NCBI GenBank assembly: GCA_006226685.1
Contig: SBGG01000034.1
Coordinates: 1 to 53,131 of the forward strand
From: Sphingomonadales bacterium
Lineage (GTDB): Bacteria > Pseudomonadota > Alphaproteobacteria > Sphingomonadales > Sphingomonadaceae
Length of the DNA: 53,131 nt
Direction of reading: 5' to 3'
Shown here piece after piece: positions 28,104-37,789 of the stretch (the stretch's first letter is position 1; every line of letters starts with the position of its first letter). The notes beneath the pieces are model-generated. The model saw nothing but the letters and a program-made list of their open reading frames with translations. It had not been told where the DNA came from and ran no database searches. Made by a program: the position numbers and the translations under genes.

Positions 28104-29782
28104 CGTGTCAGTTTCTTGTAAGCGAGACTGGTCGGGCGATCGGCGGCATCGCCCAGGCGACGGCGTTTATCTTCCTCATAGGCCTCGAAATTACCTTCGA
28201 ACCATTCGACATGGCTGTTGCCTTCAAAGGCAAGGATATGGGTCGCCAGACGGTCGAGGAAGAAGCGGTCGTGGCTGATAACCACGGCGCAACCAGCGAA
28301 ATTCTCGATCGCCTCTTCCAGCGCACCCAGCGTTTCGACGTCGAGGTCGTTGGTCGGTTCGTCGAGCAGCAGCACATTGCCGCCCTGCTTCAGCATCTTG
28401 GCCATGTGAACGCGATTGCGCTCACCGCCCGAGAGCTTGCCGACATTTTTCTGCTGGTCCTGCCCCTTGAAATTGAACGCACCGACATAAGCGCGGGTCG
28501 ATGTGTCGAAGCCATTGACCTTCATATAATCGAGCCCGTCGGAAATCTCTTCCCAGACGTTCTTCGAAGGGTCGAGATGGTCACGGCTCTGATCGACATA
28601 GCCGAGCCGCACGGTCGAACCGATCTCAATCGTGCCCGAATCCGGCTTTTCCTGCCCGGTGATGATCTTGAACAGTGTCGATTTACCGGCACCATTGGGG
28701 CCAATCACGCCGACGATACCGCCCGGCGGCAGCGTGAAAGAGAGATTTTCGAACAGTAGCTTGTCGCCGAAGGCCTTGCTGATGTTCTTCGCTTCGATCA
28801 CCTTGCCGCCCAGACGTTCGGGCACCTGAATGACGATCTGCGCCTTGCCCGGCGTGCGATTTTCCTGTGCCGCGACCAGCTGATCGAACTTGGCGATACG
28901 CGCTTTGGACTTGGTCTGGCGCCCCTTGGGCCCCTGCCTGATCCATTCCAGCTCTTCCTTGATCGCCTTCTGGCGGCCGGATTCCTCGCGCTCTTCCTGC
29001 TCGAGACGCTTGGCCTTCTTTTCCAGATAGGTGGAATAATTGCCCTCATAAGGGAAATATTTGCCCCGATCGAGTTCGAGGATCCAGCCGACCACATTAT
29101 CGAGAAAGTAACGGTCGTGGGTAATCATCAGGACCGCACCGGGATAGTCCTTCAGATGATTTTCCAGCCATTCCACGCTTTCGGCATCGAGGTGGTTGGT
29201 CGGTTCGTCGAGCAGCAGGATCGACGGCTTCTGGATCAGCAGGCGGGTCAGCGCGATACGACGCTTTTCACCACCCGACAGCTTGTCCACCGGCCAGTCG
29301 GACGGCGGGCAGCGCAGCGCCTCCATTGCGATTTCGAGCTGATTGTCGAGCGTCCAGCCATCCACCGCGTCGATCTGCTCCTGCAGCTCGCCCATCTCGG
29401 TCATCAACGCATCGAAATCGACATCCTCCGGCGGATCGGCCATCAGCATGCTGATCTCGTTGAAGCGATCAAGCTTGTCCGCGATATCCCGAGCGCCGTC
29501 CTTCACATTTTCCAGCACCGTCTTGGTCGGATCCAGTTCCGGTTCCTGCTGCAGATAGCCGACGGTGATATTCTCGCCCGCCCAGGCCTCGCCCGAAAAA
29601 TCGGTATCGATACCGGCCATGATCTTCATCAGGGTCGATTTACCGGCGCCGTTGGGGCCGACGATGCCGATTTTCGCACCGAAATAAAATTGCAGGTTGA
29701 TGTTGTTCAGCACCGGTTTCTGGGCGCCGGGAAAGGACTTGGTCATGCCCTTCATCACGAAAGCGTATTGCGCACCGCTCAT
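28100..29782 (-). CDS. ettA: ABC-F protein EttA (energy-dependent translational throttle)
   Basis: EttA binds the ribosomal E site and gates the first steps of elongation according to the ATP/ADP ratio. The 560-residue protein has two ABC domains and no membrane domain. The first Walker A is GPNGAGKST (42-50) and the second copy is in GVIGPNGAGKSTLFKI; signatures LSGGEKRR and LSGGERNR are followed by LLLDEPTNHLDAES and LLLDEPTNDLDVET. The arm insertion and charged linker (KRLEQEEREESGRQ) typical of EttA lie between the domains. Family length is about 555. The downstream gene of unknown function overlaps its stop by four bases. Confidence 0.95.
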   Translation of the reverse strand: MSGAQYAFVMKGMTKSFPGAQKPVLNNINLQFYFGAKIGIVGPNGAGKSTLMKIMAGIDTDFSGEAWAGENITVGYLQQEPELDPTKTVLENVKDGARDIADKLDRFNEISMLMADPPEDVDFDALMTEMGELQEQIDAVDGWTLDNQLEIAMEALRCPPSDWPVDKLSGGEKRRIALTRLLIQKPSILLLDEPTNHLDAESVEWLENHLKDYPGAVLMITHDRYFLDNVVGWILELDRGKYFPYEGNYSTYLEKKAKRLEQEEREESGRQKAIKEELEWIRQGPKGRQTKSKARIAKFDQLVAAQENRTPGKAQIVIQVPERLGGKVIEAKNISKAFGDKLLFENLSFTLPPGGIVGVIGPNGAGKSTLFKIITGQEKPDSGTIEIGSTVRLGYVDQSRDHLDPSKNVWEEISDGLDYMKVNGFDTSTRAYVGAFNFKGQDQQKNVGKLSGGERNRVHMAKMLKQGGNVLLLDEPTNDLDVETLGALEEAIENFAGCAVVISHDRFFLDRLATHILAFEGNSHVEWFEGNFEAYEEDKRRRLGDAADRPTSLAYKKLTR

Positions 29783-30061
29783 TATATGGAAAACTCCGCC
29801 GGAAATTCACTCTGTACAGTTGAGCGTCCCGTTACCGCAGCAGGCCGCCGATGGCAAATGACTTGATCGGTCGGACGCAAACCCACTTGCGTCTATATAA
29901 AACTGATGTAGTAGACAAGTCACCCCTGACCGACTCGCATCGGCCCGCGGTGCCAAAAATATGTTGATTTGTTGAATTGAACCGTTATTTCGAAGCGCTC
30001 GCGCGTACGGAACTTTATAAAGAGTTTGATGCGTGAGACATGCTATTGGGAGCCTAACAAG

Positions 30062-30259
30062 ATGAAGAAGATCGCTGTTGTTTTCGCTTCGGCTGGCCTG
30101 CTGGCTCTCGCCGCTTGCGGTGAAAAGCCTGCTGAAGAAGCCAACAACGCTGCCGTCGTCGAAAACGTCGTCGATAACGCTGCCGAAGTCGTCGAGAACG
30201 CTTCGAACGTCGTCGAAAACGCTTCGAACGTCGTCGAGAACACCGCCAACGCGATGTAA
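30062..30259 (+). CDS. Small lipoprotein with VVEN repeats
   Basis: This 65-residue protein has an N-terminal MKK, a hydrophobic stretch and a clear lipobox LALAAC with Cys19, so it should be a lipid-anchored envelope protein, similar in style to entericidins. After GEKPAEEA it is almost wholly made of VVEN-type repeats: VVEN, VVDNAAE, VVENASN, VVENASN and VVENTAN. The last three units are 21-bp tandem DNA repeats at 30188-30250. Valines recur at a seven-residue spacing, which would form one face of a helix. The ATG at 30062 has GGGAG upstream; an in-frame ATG at 30026 would put 12 polar residues before the signal and is rejected. A strong terminator follows at once. Function unknown. Confidence 0.85.
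   Translation: MKKIAVVFASAGLLALAACGEKPAEEANNAAVVENVVDNAAEVVENASNVVENASNVVENTANAM
30188..30250 (+). repeat. Three 21-bp tandem repeats inside the small lipoprotein gene
   Basis: Three in-frame 21-bp units (30188-30208, 30209-30229, 30230-30250) encode VVENASN, VVENASN and VVENTAN. The first two differ by a single silent base (GAG versus GAA), pointing to a recent duplication. Two shorter 12-bp related units precede them at 30155-30178. Confidence 0.85.
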
Positions 30260-30285
30260 TCTCGCGAAGAGCGTAAAGTTCGAAG

Positions 30286-30324
30286 AAGGGGTGGGAAACC
30301 GACAAGGTTTCCTGCCCCTTTTTT
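30286..30324 (+). terminator. Intrinsic terminator of the small lipoprotein gene
   Basis: A 15-bp stem, with two G-U pairs, runs from 30286-30300 to 30306-30320 around the five-base loop GACAA and leads into a run of T residues. It starts 27 bases after the stop codon. Confidence 0.92.
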
Positions 30325-30370
30325 CTTGGCCGTTACACACCCTCACCAATGTCACCGATATCATGACGTG

Positions 30371-30406
30371 AAAAAGCCGGCCCCGATCATTCGGGACAGG
30401 CTTTTT
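30371..30406 (-). terminator. Bidirectional terminator downstream of lpd
   Basis: AAAAAGCC (30371-30378) pairs with GGCTTTTT (30399-30406), with an inner CCCGA/TCGGG stem. The A and T runs make it usable from both strands; it lies about 120 bp past the lpd stop and also backs up the lipoprotein terminator. Confidence 0.82.
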
Positions 30407-30526
30407 ACAATTCAAAATTCTCAGACGTCGAAGCGCCTTCCAAAAGCGCAAGATCTGAGCCCTATTCGGCCTGTTCCTCGCCGCAATTTCCGGGCCGCAC
30501 AACGGCCCGTCTCACTCGAAACCGCT

Positions 30527-31939
<1,413 letters not shown>

Positions 31940-31982
31940 GTTCAAACTCGCTTTTCATCCTGCAGCATCGCGCTGCTCAATA

Positions 31983-32387
31983 TTATGCCGGAACGGCAAG
32001 CGGCGGCACCGAACGCGGATGCCGATCCTCTCCAATCGCCACGAAAGTGAAAACCGCCTTCGTCACGCGATAGGAACGGTCATCATGACGGGTCCTGCGC
32101 CACGCCTCTACTGCGATTTTCATTGATGTGCGCCCAACAGACTGAAGCTTCGCGTAAACCGACACCTCATCGCCGACGACGACCGGGCGCAGAAAAGCCA
32201 TGCCCTCGACCGCGATGGTGACTGCGCGCCCGCCCGAATAGCGGGCCGCAACCGAACCCGCGGCCGAATCCATATGGCTCATCAGCCACCCGCCGAAAAT
32301 ATCCCCATAGGGATTGGTATCGGCAGGCATCGCAATCACGCGAACGGACGGCATGTCGACCGGCGGCGTTTCATCCAGCTCGGCCAT
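31983..32387 (-). CDS. Acyl-CoA thioesterase, YciA-type hotdog protein
   Basis: This 134-residue protein is a single hotdog-fold domain of the YciA/BFIT type, which hydrolyses acyl-CoA thioesters. Diagnostic segments are RVIAMPADTNPYGDIFGGWL, where the Asn-x-x-Gly-x-Ile-Phe-Gly-Gly loop carries the active-site region, then a helix with SHMDSAAGSVAARYSGG, and FLRPVVVGDEVSVYAKL. It is cytoplasmic. Its ATG overlaps the pdhC stop (TGATG), and lpd begins 43 bp beyond its end, so it is embedded between E2 and E3 of pyruvate dehydrogenase. A role in limiting acyl-CoA build-up near the complex is an inference from position only. Confidence 0.9.
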   Translation of the reverse strand: MAELDETPPVDMPSVRVIAMPADTNPYGDIFGGWLMSHMDSAAGSVAARYSGGRAVTIAVEGMAFLRPVVVGDEVSVYAKLQSVGRTSMKIAVEAWRRTRHDDRSYRVTKAVFTFVAIGEDRHPRSVPPLAVPA

Positions 32388-33664
32388 CAGGCAAGCATCG
32401 CCAGCGGATTTTCGATCAGTTCCTTGAACGCCGCCATCAGCTTTGCGCCATCGGCCCCGTCGATCGCACGATGGTCGAAGCTGCCGGTGGCGGACATGAC
32501 GGTCGCGATCTGCAACGCATCGTCGATCACGAACGGACGCTTCTCTCCCGCGCCGATCGCCATGATCATGCCCTGCGGCGGGTTGATGACCGCCTCGAAC
32601 TGCTTGATGCCGAACATACCCATGTTGGAAAGCGACGCCGTGCCGCCCTGATATTCCTCGGGCTTCAGCTTGCCGTCCTTGGCCCGCCCAGCCAGATCCT
32701 TCATCTCGGCCGAGATCCCCGCAACGCCCTTGTTATTGGCGTTCGTTATGATCGGCGTGATGAGGCCGGACGGGATCGACACCGCGACCGAAATATCGGC
32801 GCGGCTGAACTTCAGAAGCTGATCACCGGCAAACTGCACATTACATTCCGGCACCTGCATCAACGACACGGCCAGTGCCTTGATCAGCAGATCATTGACA
32901 CTGAGCTTCACGCCACGCCCCCTCAGCCCGGCATTGAGTTCGCCACGCAGCTTGAGCAGATTGTCGAGCCGGATATCCACGGTCAGGTAGATATGCGGGA
33001 TCTGCTGCTTGCTCTCGCTCAGGCGACGCGCAATGGTCTTGCGCATATTGCTGAGCTTGATCGCTTCGTGCGGAATACCGAAATCCTGTGCGACAACGGG
33101 CGCAGGCGCAGGAGCGGCAGCAGCCGGAGCGACCGCGACGGGCGCAGGCGCGGACGCCGGGCTTCCCTCGACATCGGCCTTGACGATACGGCCATTCGGG
33201 CCGGTGCCCTTGATGGTCGCAAGATCGATACCCTTTACCGCGGCGATACGACGCGCAATCGGCGTCGCCTTGACCCGGTCACCGGCAATGGCGGCAGGCG
33301 CGGCCACGGGTGCGGAAACAGCGGGAGCCGGTGCGGCGGCAGGTTGCGGCTTGGCCTCGACCGGAGCTGCAGACGGAGCCGGAGCGGCAACGGGCGACAC
33401 CTTGACGGAAGCAGGATCTTCCCCTTCCCCGGCCAGCATACAGATGACCGTGCCGACCTTCACACCTTCACTTCCTTCGGGGATAAGGATTTCGGCGATC
33501 GTTCCTTCATCGACGGCCTCAAATTCCATCGTCGCCTTGTCGGTTTCGATTTCGGCCAGCAAATCGCCGGATTTGACGACATCGCCCGGTTTCACGAGCC
33601 ATTTCGCCAAAGTGCCCTCTTCCATCGTCGGCGACAGCGCCGGCATCTTTATTTCAATAGCCAT
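32387..33664 (-). CDS. pdhC: Pyruvate dehydrogenase E2 (dihydrolipoyl acetyltransferase)
   Basis: E2 forms the core of pyruvate dehydrogenase and passes the acetyl group from lipoate to CoA. The 425-residue protein has one lipoyl domain at the N-terminus, with the lipoylated Lys43 in [11 protein letters not shown] long Ala/Pro-rich hinge follows (about 85-130), then the E3/E1-binding domain ([16 protein letters not shown], about 135-170), a second Ala/Pro linker and the catalytic domain with the active-site motif [15 protein letters not shown] near the C-terminus. Gene order pdhC-thioesterase-lpd on the minus strand suggests the pdh cluster; E1 subunit genes are not adjacent here. Similar E2s for other 2-oxoacids exist, but the hinge and motif fit PdhC. 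Confidence 0.93.
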   Translation of the reverse strand: MAIEIKMPALSPTMEEGTLAKWLVKPGDVVKSGDLLAEIETDKATMEFEAVDEGTIAEILIPEGSEGVKVGTVICMLAGEGEDPASVKVSPVAAPAPSAAPVEAKPQPAAAPAPAVSAPVAAPAAIAGDRVKATPIARRIAAVKGIDLATIKGTGPNGRIVKADVEGSPASAPAPVAVAPAAAAPAPAPVVAQDFGIPHEAIKLSNMRKTIARRLSESKQQIPHIYLTVDIRLDNLLKLRGELNAGLRGRGVKLSVNDLLIKALAVSLMQVPECNVQFAGDQLLKFSRADISVAVSIPSGLITPIITNANNKGVAGISAEMKDLAGRAKDGKLKPEEYQGGTASLSNMGMFGIKQFEAVINPPQGMIMAIGAGEKRPFVIDDALQIATVMSATGSFDHRAIDGADGAKLMAAFKELIENPLAMLA

Positions 33665-33800
33665 GGGGTCTGGCGCCCTTCTTTATAGCGGTTTAAAGTG
33701 GCGCGATGTTTGTCCTATTCAGCCACCGGGTCAAGTCTGAAGAGCCGAAATTGGGCAAAAAAACACAATATTGGCACATTTTATCCGGAGAGCCTGCAAA

Positions 33801-34256
33801 ATGAGAACCTATATGGTTATAATGGACGAAAGTCCGGAGGCAGAGAAGGCGCTCTTCTTCGCCGCGCGCCGCGCCGCGAAGACGGGTGGCAGCGTCCGCA
33901 TCGTCGCCCTCATTCCGCGTCCGGAATTCGTCCAGTGGGGTGGCGTTCAGGCAACAATGGAAGAAGAAGCCCGCCAACGAGCAGAGGCGCTCGTCATGGG
34001 ACTTGCCGGCACCCTGATGCAGGAATCGGGTATTCGTCCGATCATCACGGTAAAAAGCGGCGAACCTATCCCCGTCGTCCGTTCCATCCTCGATGAAGAC
34101 GACAGTATCGCCGCCCTCGTGCTCGGCGCAGCGGAAAGCGGCGCACCCGGCCCGCTTATCGCCCACTTCGCCACCACCGAATCCGGCAAGATGCCCTGCC
34201 CGATCATGATCGTGCCCGGCGGCCTCAGCAAAGAAGAGATTGAGCGGCTAAGCTGA
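33801..34256 (+). CDS. Universal stress protein family protein
   Basis: This 151-residue protein has the UspA-like alpha/beta fold: a first strand MRTYMVIMDESPEAEKAL with the Asp expected near the nucleotide site, AARRAAKTGGSVRIVALI, a middle helix rich in Glu and Arg, and the C-terminal strand PCPIMIVPGGLS. The classic G-x2-G-x9-G-S/T ATP motif is only partly present (LGAAESGAPGPLIAHF), so nucleotide binding is uncertain. The ATG at 33801 follows CGGAGAG; ten upstream codons open in frame are rejected. It is divergent from pdhC across about 136 bp. Confidence 0.8.
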   Translation: MRTYMVIMDESPEAEKALFFAARRAAKTGGSVRIVALIPRPEFVQWGGVQATMEEEARQRAEALVMGLAGTLMQESGIRPIITVKSGEPIPVVRSILDEDDSIAALVLGAAESGAPGPLIAHFATTESGKMPCPIMIVPGGLSKEEIERLS

Positions 34257-34321
34257 AACGGGTGAAGGATGTGAAAAACAGCCGGACCGCACCTCTCAAC
34301 GAAGCACGGCCCAGCCTTTCT

Positions 34322-34822
34322 TCATTGCTTCTGGTTCAGACCAAATGCCGGATGATGGATCACCTCCCCATCCGGCCTGCTCTCGTCGAAGGGCAAAGCC
34401 TGAACCGCTTCGGGAGGACAACCCGATACGCCCAGGCCGGGAAAGGCCCGGAAGCCGAACCGGCCATAATAAGCCGGGTCGCCGACCAGAACCGCTCCCC
34501 GGCAAGGGCTCTGCAACCGGCGAAGGGCCTCCATCATCAACACCGACCCGATACCCTCACCATGCCGTGAGGGCAGGACAGCCAACGGACCGATCAGTCC
34601 CCAGCCGCCCTCACCACCGATCGATGCCTCAGAGGCAGCAAGATAGCCAAGCACCTCCCCCTCCTCCTCGGCGATAAGCGAGAGCATAAGCCCATCCTCG
34701 GCACGCAGTCGTTCAACGATAGCCGCCTCGGTTCCGGTCGATTGTGGCAGCATCCGGAGGGCTTCGGTGACAACTCTGCCAATGACCGGAATATCGCTCG
34801 CAATTTCACTACGGATCAACAT
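34322..34822 (-). CDS. GNAT acetyltransferase, YjhQ-like partner of YjhX
   Basis: This 166-residue protein is a GNAT-fold acetyltransferase. The acetyl-CoA pyrophosphate loop is visible in LAVLPSRHGEGIGSVLM (about 81-97), followed by the beta-bulge strand GAVLVGDPAYYGRFGFRAFP, a segment common in YhbS/YjhQ-type proteins. Its ATG overlaps the end of the yjhX-like gene by seven bases. In E. coli the pair yjhX-yjhQ has been described as a toxin-antitoxin system in which the GNAT protein YjhQ is the antitoxin. The same order and overlap here support an equivalent role, though a free-standing acetyltransferase cannot be excluded. Confidence 0.82.
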   Translation of the reverse strand: MLIRSEIASDIPVIGRVVTEALRMLPQSTGTEAAIVERLRAEDGLMLSLIAEEEGEVLGYLAASEASIGGEGGWGLIGPLAVLPSRHGEGIGSVLMMEALRRLQSPCRGAVLVGDPAYYGRFGFRAFPGLGVSGCPPEAVQALPFDESRPDGEVIHHPAFGLNQKQ

Positions 34823-35088
34823 GTCACACCCCCCCTGTTATCAAGTTGCGCGCGAACGGAGCCAAGCCCCCGTTTCGAGATCCGATAGGGACCGCCCGAA
34901 CGGGATTCGATCAAACGCTTCCGCCGCAATTGGCTGAAGATGGTCAGGTCGAAATCAGCAAGGACCATCCCGTCCCGCGTTACGCATCGCACCGACGTGA
35001 TTTTAGGGCCATCGCCACGCTCGTGCAGAATATGGCCACCAAGAGCCAGCACGTGCAGCGCACGTTGTTCATTTCGTGAAATATTCAT
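34816..35088 (-). CDS. yjhX: YjhX/TopAI-like toxin (UPF0386)
   Basis: This 90-residue protein matches the UPF0386/YjhX family: MNISRNEQRALHVLALGGHI at the N-terminus, VRCVTRDGMVLADFDLTIF in the middle and RRKRLIESRSGGPYRISKRG near the end. In E. coli YjhX (TopAI) inhibits DNA topoisomerase I and is neutralised by the adjacent GNAT protein. The start at 35088 fits the family N-terminus; 22 more codons are open upstream but lack family character. The fold appears to be a winged helix, which is inference from the pattern. It overlaps the GNAT gene by seven bases, and the 269 bp upstream to rnr hold no gene that I can recognise. Confidence 0.85.
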   Translation of the reverse strand: MNISRNEQRALHVLALGGHILHERGDGPKITSVRCVTRDGMVLADFDLTIFSQLRRKRLIESRSGGPYRISKRGLGSVRAQLDNRGGVTC

Positions 35089-35357
35089 GATAGTCTCGTA
35101 TGATGGACGTGAAAAAACACCCGGACATTTCATATCCGGCGACTTTAAATTCACGCGGTTCCCTGAAACTCAGAGAACCTTATCGTACAAGCTCTAACAT
35201 CCAGTCTCCGTTGATCGGGTAGCAGGCACAACCACCACCCACTTGCCTGATATAGGAAGATTCTTGTGCCTGACAACTGGCAATGCCTCCGACAGGCTTT
35301 TGATCGGCCGGGCTACCCGCCCCTGCTCCAATGCCCGGCGTTCACCATGTCGTGCGA

Positions 35358-37736
35358 TCAGCGTCGTTTCACCTTGCCCCGCGGATTGCCGGTATGGCGG
35401 ATATTGGCGGGGCGGCCGCGCCGTTTGATTGGGCGCGGTACTTTGATGCCCGATTTCCCACCTGCTCCACCGCCGCCATAGGCTCCTTCGGGCAGCTCGA
35501 ACCGTAATGTTCCCAGTACCGGATCGGCCTCGGCCAGCCGCAGTTCGATGATCTGCCCCTGCACATAACGGTCGCCGCTCTGCTCCCCCACCAGCGCATG
35601 ATGGGTTTCGTCATAATGGAACCGCTCTGCCCCTAATGTCGAAACCGGCACCAGCCCATCTCCGCCCAGCCCTTCGACCGTTGCGAAGAAGCCGAAGCTC
35701 TGCACACTGCTGATCCGCGTGGTCATGATCTGGCCGACATGCTCGGCCAGATAGGCGGCGACATAACGGTCGACTGTCTCACGCTCCGCTTCCATCGCCC
35801 GGCGTTCGAGCTGGCTGATGAGTTCGCCTGCCCGGCCGAGATTCTTATAATCTTCCTGGCTAAGGCTGGTCGCGGCGGGAAGCCCGGTTTTCACGGGCGG
35901 CGCCGGCATTTCGAGATCGAAACCACCGACCAGCGAGCGATGCACCAGCAGGTCCGCATAACGGCGGATCGGCGAGGTGAAATGGGCATAGCTGCCCAGC
36001 GCAAGCCCGAAATGCCCCGCATTTTGCGGCGCATAATAGGCCTGGGTCTGGCTGCGCAAAATCTGTTCCATGATGACCGGCCGCGCCTCATGCCCGTCCA
36101 GCCGATCGATCAGCCGGTTGAATAGCGCGGGCGTCACCACCTGCCCCATTGCCAGCGGAATGTCATAGGTGGAGAGATAGTCCTTCAGCGCAACCAGCTT
36201 TTCCCGGCTCGGCGGTTCATGGACGCGATACATGACCGGCGCCTTGCGGCTTTCCAGCGCCTTGGCCGCCGCGACATTGGCCGCGATCATATAATCCTCG
36301 ATCAGCCGGTGCGCATCCAGCCGTTCGCGCACGGCAACGCTGACGATCCGCCCGGCCTCATCCAGCACCACCCGCCGTTCCGGCAGGTCGAGCTCGAGCG
36401 GACCGCGCTTGTCCCGCGCCTTCGCCAATATCCGCCAACAGGCCCAGAGGGGCTTCAGCGCCGCCTCGACAAGATCGCTGCCATCCTCGCCACGCAGCCT
36501 GTCGCGACGCGCCATCTCCTTATCGGCGAAGCTTTCATGCGGCAGGTCGCTGGGGGTTGGCGCGCCGCCCTCGGTCGCATCGATCGCCGCCTGCGCTTCC
36601 TCATAGGGTATGTTGGCCGCCACGCGGATCAGCGCGCGGGTGAAGCGGGAAGCGATCATCTTGCCTCTGGCATCGAACACCATATGGCAGGCCATAGCCG
36701 CCCGATCTTCCCCCGCCCGCAACGAGCATTTGTCCGACGAAAGCGCATGCGGCAACATCGGTACGACGAGATCGGGAAAATAGACGCTGTTCCCCCGCTT
36801 CCGCGCCTCGCGATCGAGGGCTGAACCGGGACGGACATAATAGGACACGTCGGCAATGGCGACGATCGCCTTATACCCACCGGCATTAGCGGGATCGTCA
36901 TCCGGCGTGGCCCAGACCGCATCGTCAAAATCACGCGCATCCACCGGATCGATCGCAACGATCGGCAGGTGGCGCAGATCTTCCCGCTTCTCCCCGTGCA
37001 GGGGCAAGGTGGAAACACTTTCCGCTTCCTGCTCCACTGTTTCGGAGAAAACGCAGGGAATGCCATATTTATGGATCGCGATCATGCTGAAGGATCGCGG
37101 AGCGAACGGATCGCCCAATATCATCGCCACGCGCGCGGTCATGCGCGGCGGCCGTCCGGCGACCTCGCACAGCACCAGATCGCCCGGTTTTGCTTCACCG
37201 ATATCGGCGATCAGCGTGCTCTTGCGAATGCGCTTATCGACCGGGCGCAGCCAGAAACGGTCATTATCGCCCTTCTCAACGACACCGAGAAGCTGCTCCT
37301 CGCTTTTCGAGAGCTTCTTCATCGGATGGGCGACAAGGCCCCTGCCGGCATCCTCGGTCCGGGCCAGAATACGATCGCCAATGCCGAGCGCCCCGGCCCT
37401 GCGCCCGCGCTCGATCACCCGCAATTTCGGCGGTGGCAGGCCTTCGGCTTCCCAGCGCTCCGGCACCGCCACCGGCTGATCCCCGTCCACCTCAACGATG
37501 CGCAACACGGTGACGCGCGGCACTCCACCCATTTTGTGGAAAGCCCGGCCGGGACCGATATCGATCAGCCCCTCATCGGCCATATCTTTCAGCAAAGCTT
37601 TCAGCAGGATCTTCTCCTGCCCATGCAGACCGAAAGCCTTGGCGATTTCGCGCTTCCCCGCGGGCTGATCGCTGGATTCGATATATTCCATGATTTGCGC
37701 CCTGTTGGGCATCCCGGGAAGCGGTCGTCTGGCCAT
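35358..37736 (-). CDS. rnr: Ribonuclease R
   Basis: RNase R is a processive 3'-to-5' exoribonuclease able to degrade structured RNA and important in rRNA and tmRNA quality control. The 792-residue protein begins with a winged-helix-like region (PNRAQIMEYIESSDQPAGKR), then cold-shock domains, the RNB catalytic domain with DPVDARDFDDAVWAT (the four Asp that bind magnesium), the HFTSPIRRYADLLVHRSL block near residue 610 and an S1 domain (QIMTTRISSVQSFGFFATVE). The C-terminal tail is Gly-rich then basic (PRPIKRRGRPA). Length and domain order are normal for alphaproteobacterial RNase R. Confidence 0.96.
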   Translation of the reverse strand: MARRPLPGMPNRAQIMEYIESSDQPAGKREIAKAFGLHGQEKILLKALLKDMADEGLIDIGPGRAFHKMGGVPRVTVLRIVEVDGDQPVAVPERWEAEGLPPPKLRVIERGRRAGALGIGDRILARTEDAGRGLVAHPMKKLSKSEEQLLGVVEKGDNDRFWLRPVDKRIRKSTLIADIGEAKPGDLVLCEVAGRPPRMTARVAMILGDPFAPRSFSMIAIHKYGIPCVFSETVEQEAESVSTLPLHGEKREDLRHLPIVAIDPVDARDFDDAVWATPDDDPANAGGYKAIVAIADVSYYVRPGSALDREARKRGNSVYFPDLVVPMLPHALSSDKCSLRAGEDRAAMACHMVFDARGKMIASRFTRALIRVAANIPYEEAQAAIDATEGGAPTPSDLPHESFADKEMARRDRLRGEDGSDLVEAALKPLWACWRILAKARDKRGPLELDLPERRVVLDEAGRIVSVAVRERLDAHRLIEDYMIAANVAAAKALESRKAPVMYRVHEPPSREKLVALKDYLSTYDIPLAMGQVVTPALFNRLIDRLDGHEARPVIMEQILRSQTQAYYAPQNAGHFGLALGSYAHFTSPIRRYADLLVHRSLVGGFDLEMPAPPVKTGLPAATSLSQEDYKNLGRAGELISQLERRAMEAERETVDRYVAAYLAEHVGQIMTTRISSVQSFGFFATVEGLGGDGLVPVSTLGAERFHYDETHHALVGEQSGDRYVQGQIIELRLAEADPVLGTLRFELPEGAYGGGGAGGKSGIKVPRPIKRRGRPANIRHTGNPRGKVKRR

Positions 37737-37789
37737 GACCCTGCGCTACCGCGTTCGGCCACGATATGCCAGCAAAAGCGGAAACTTGC

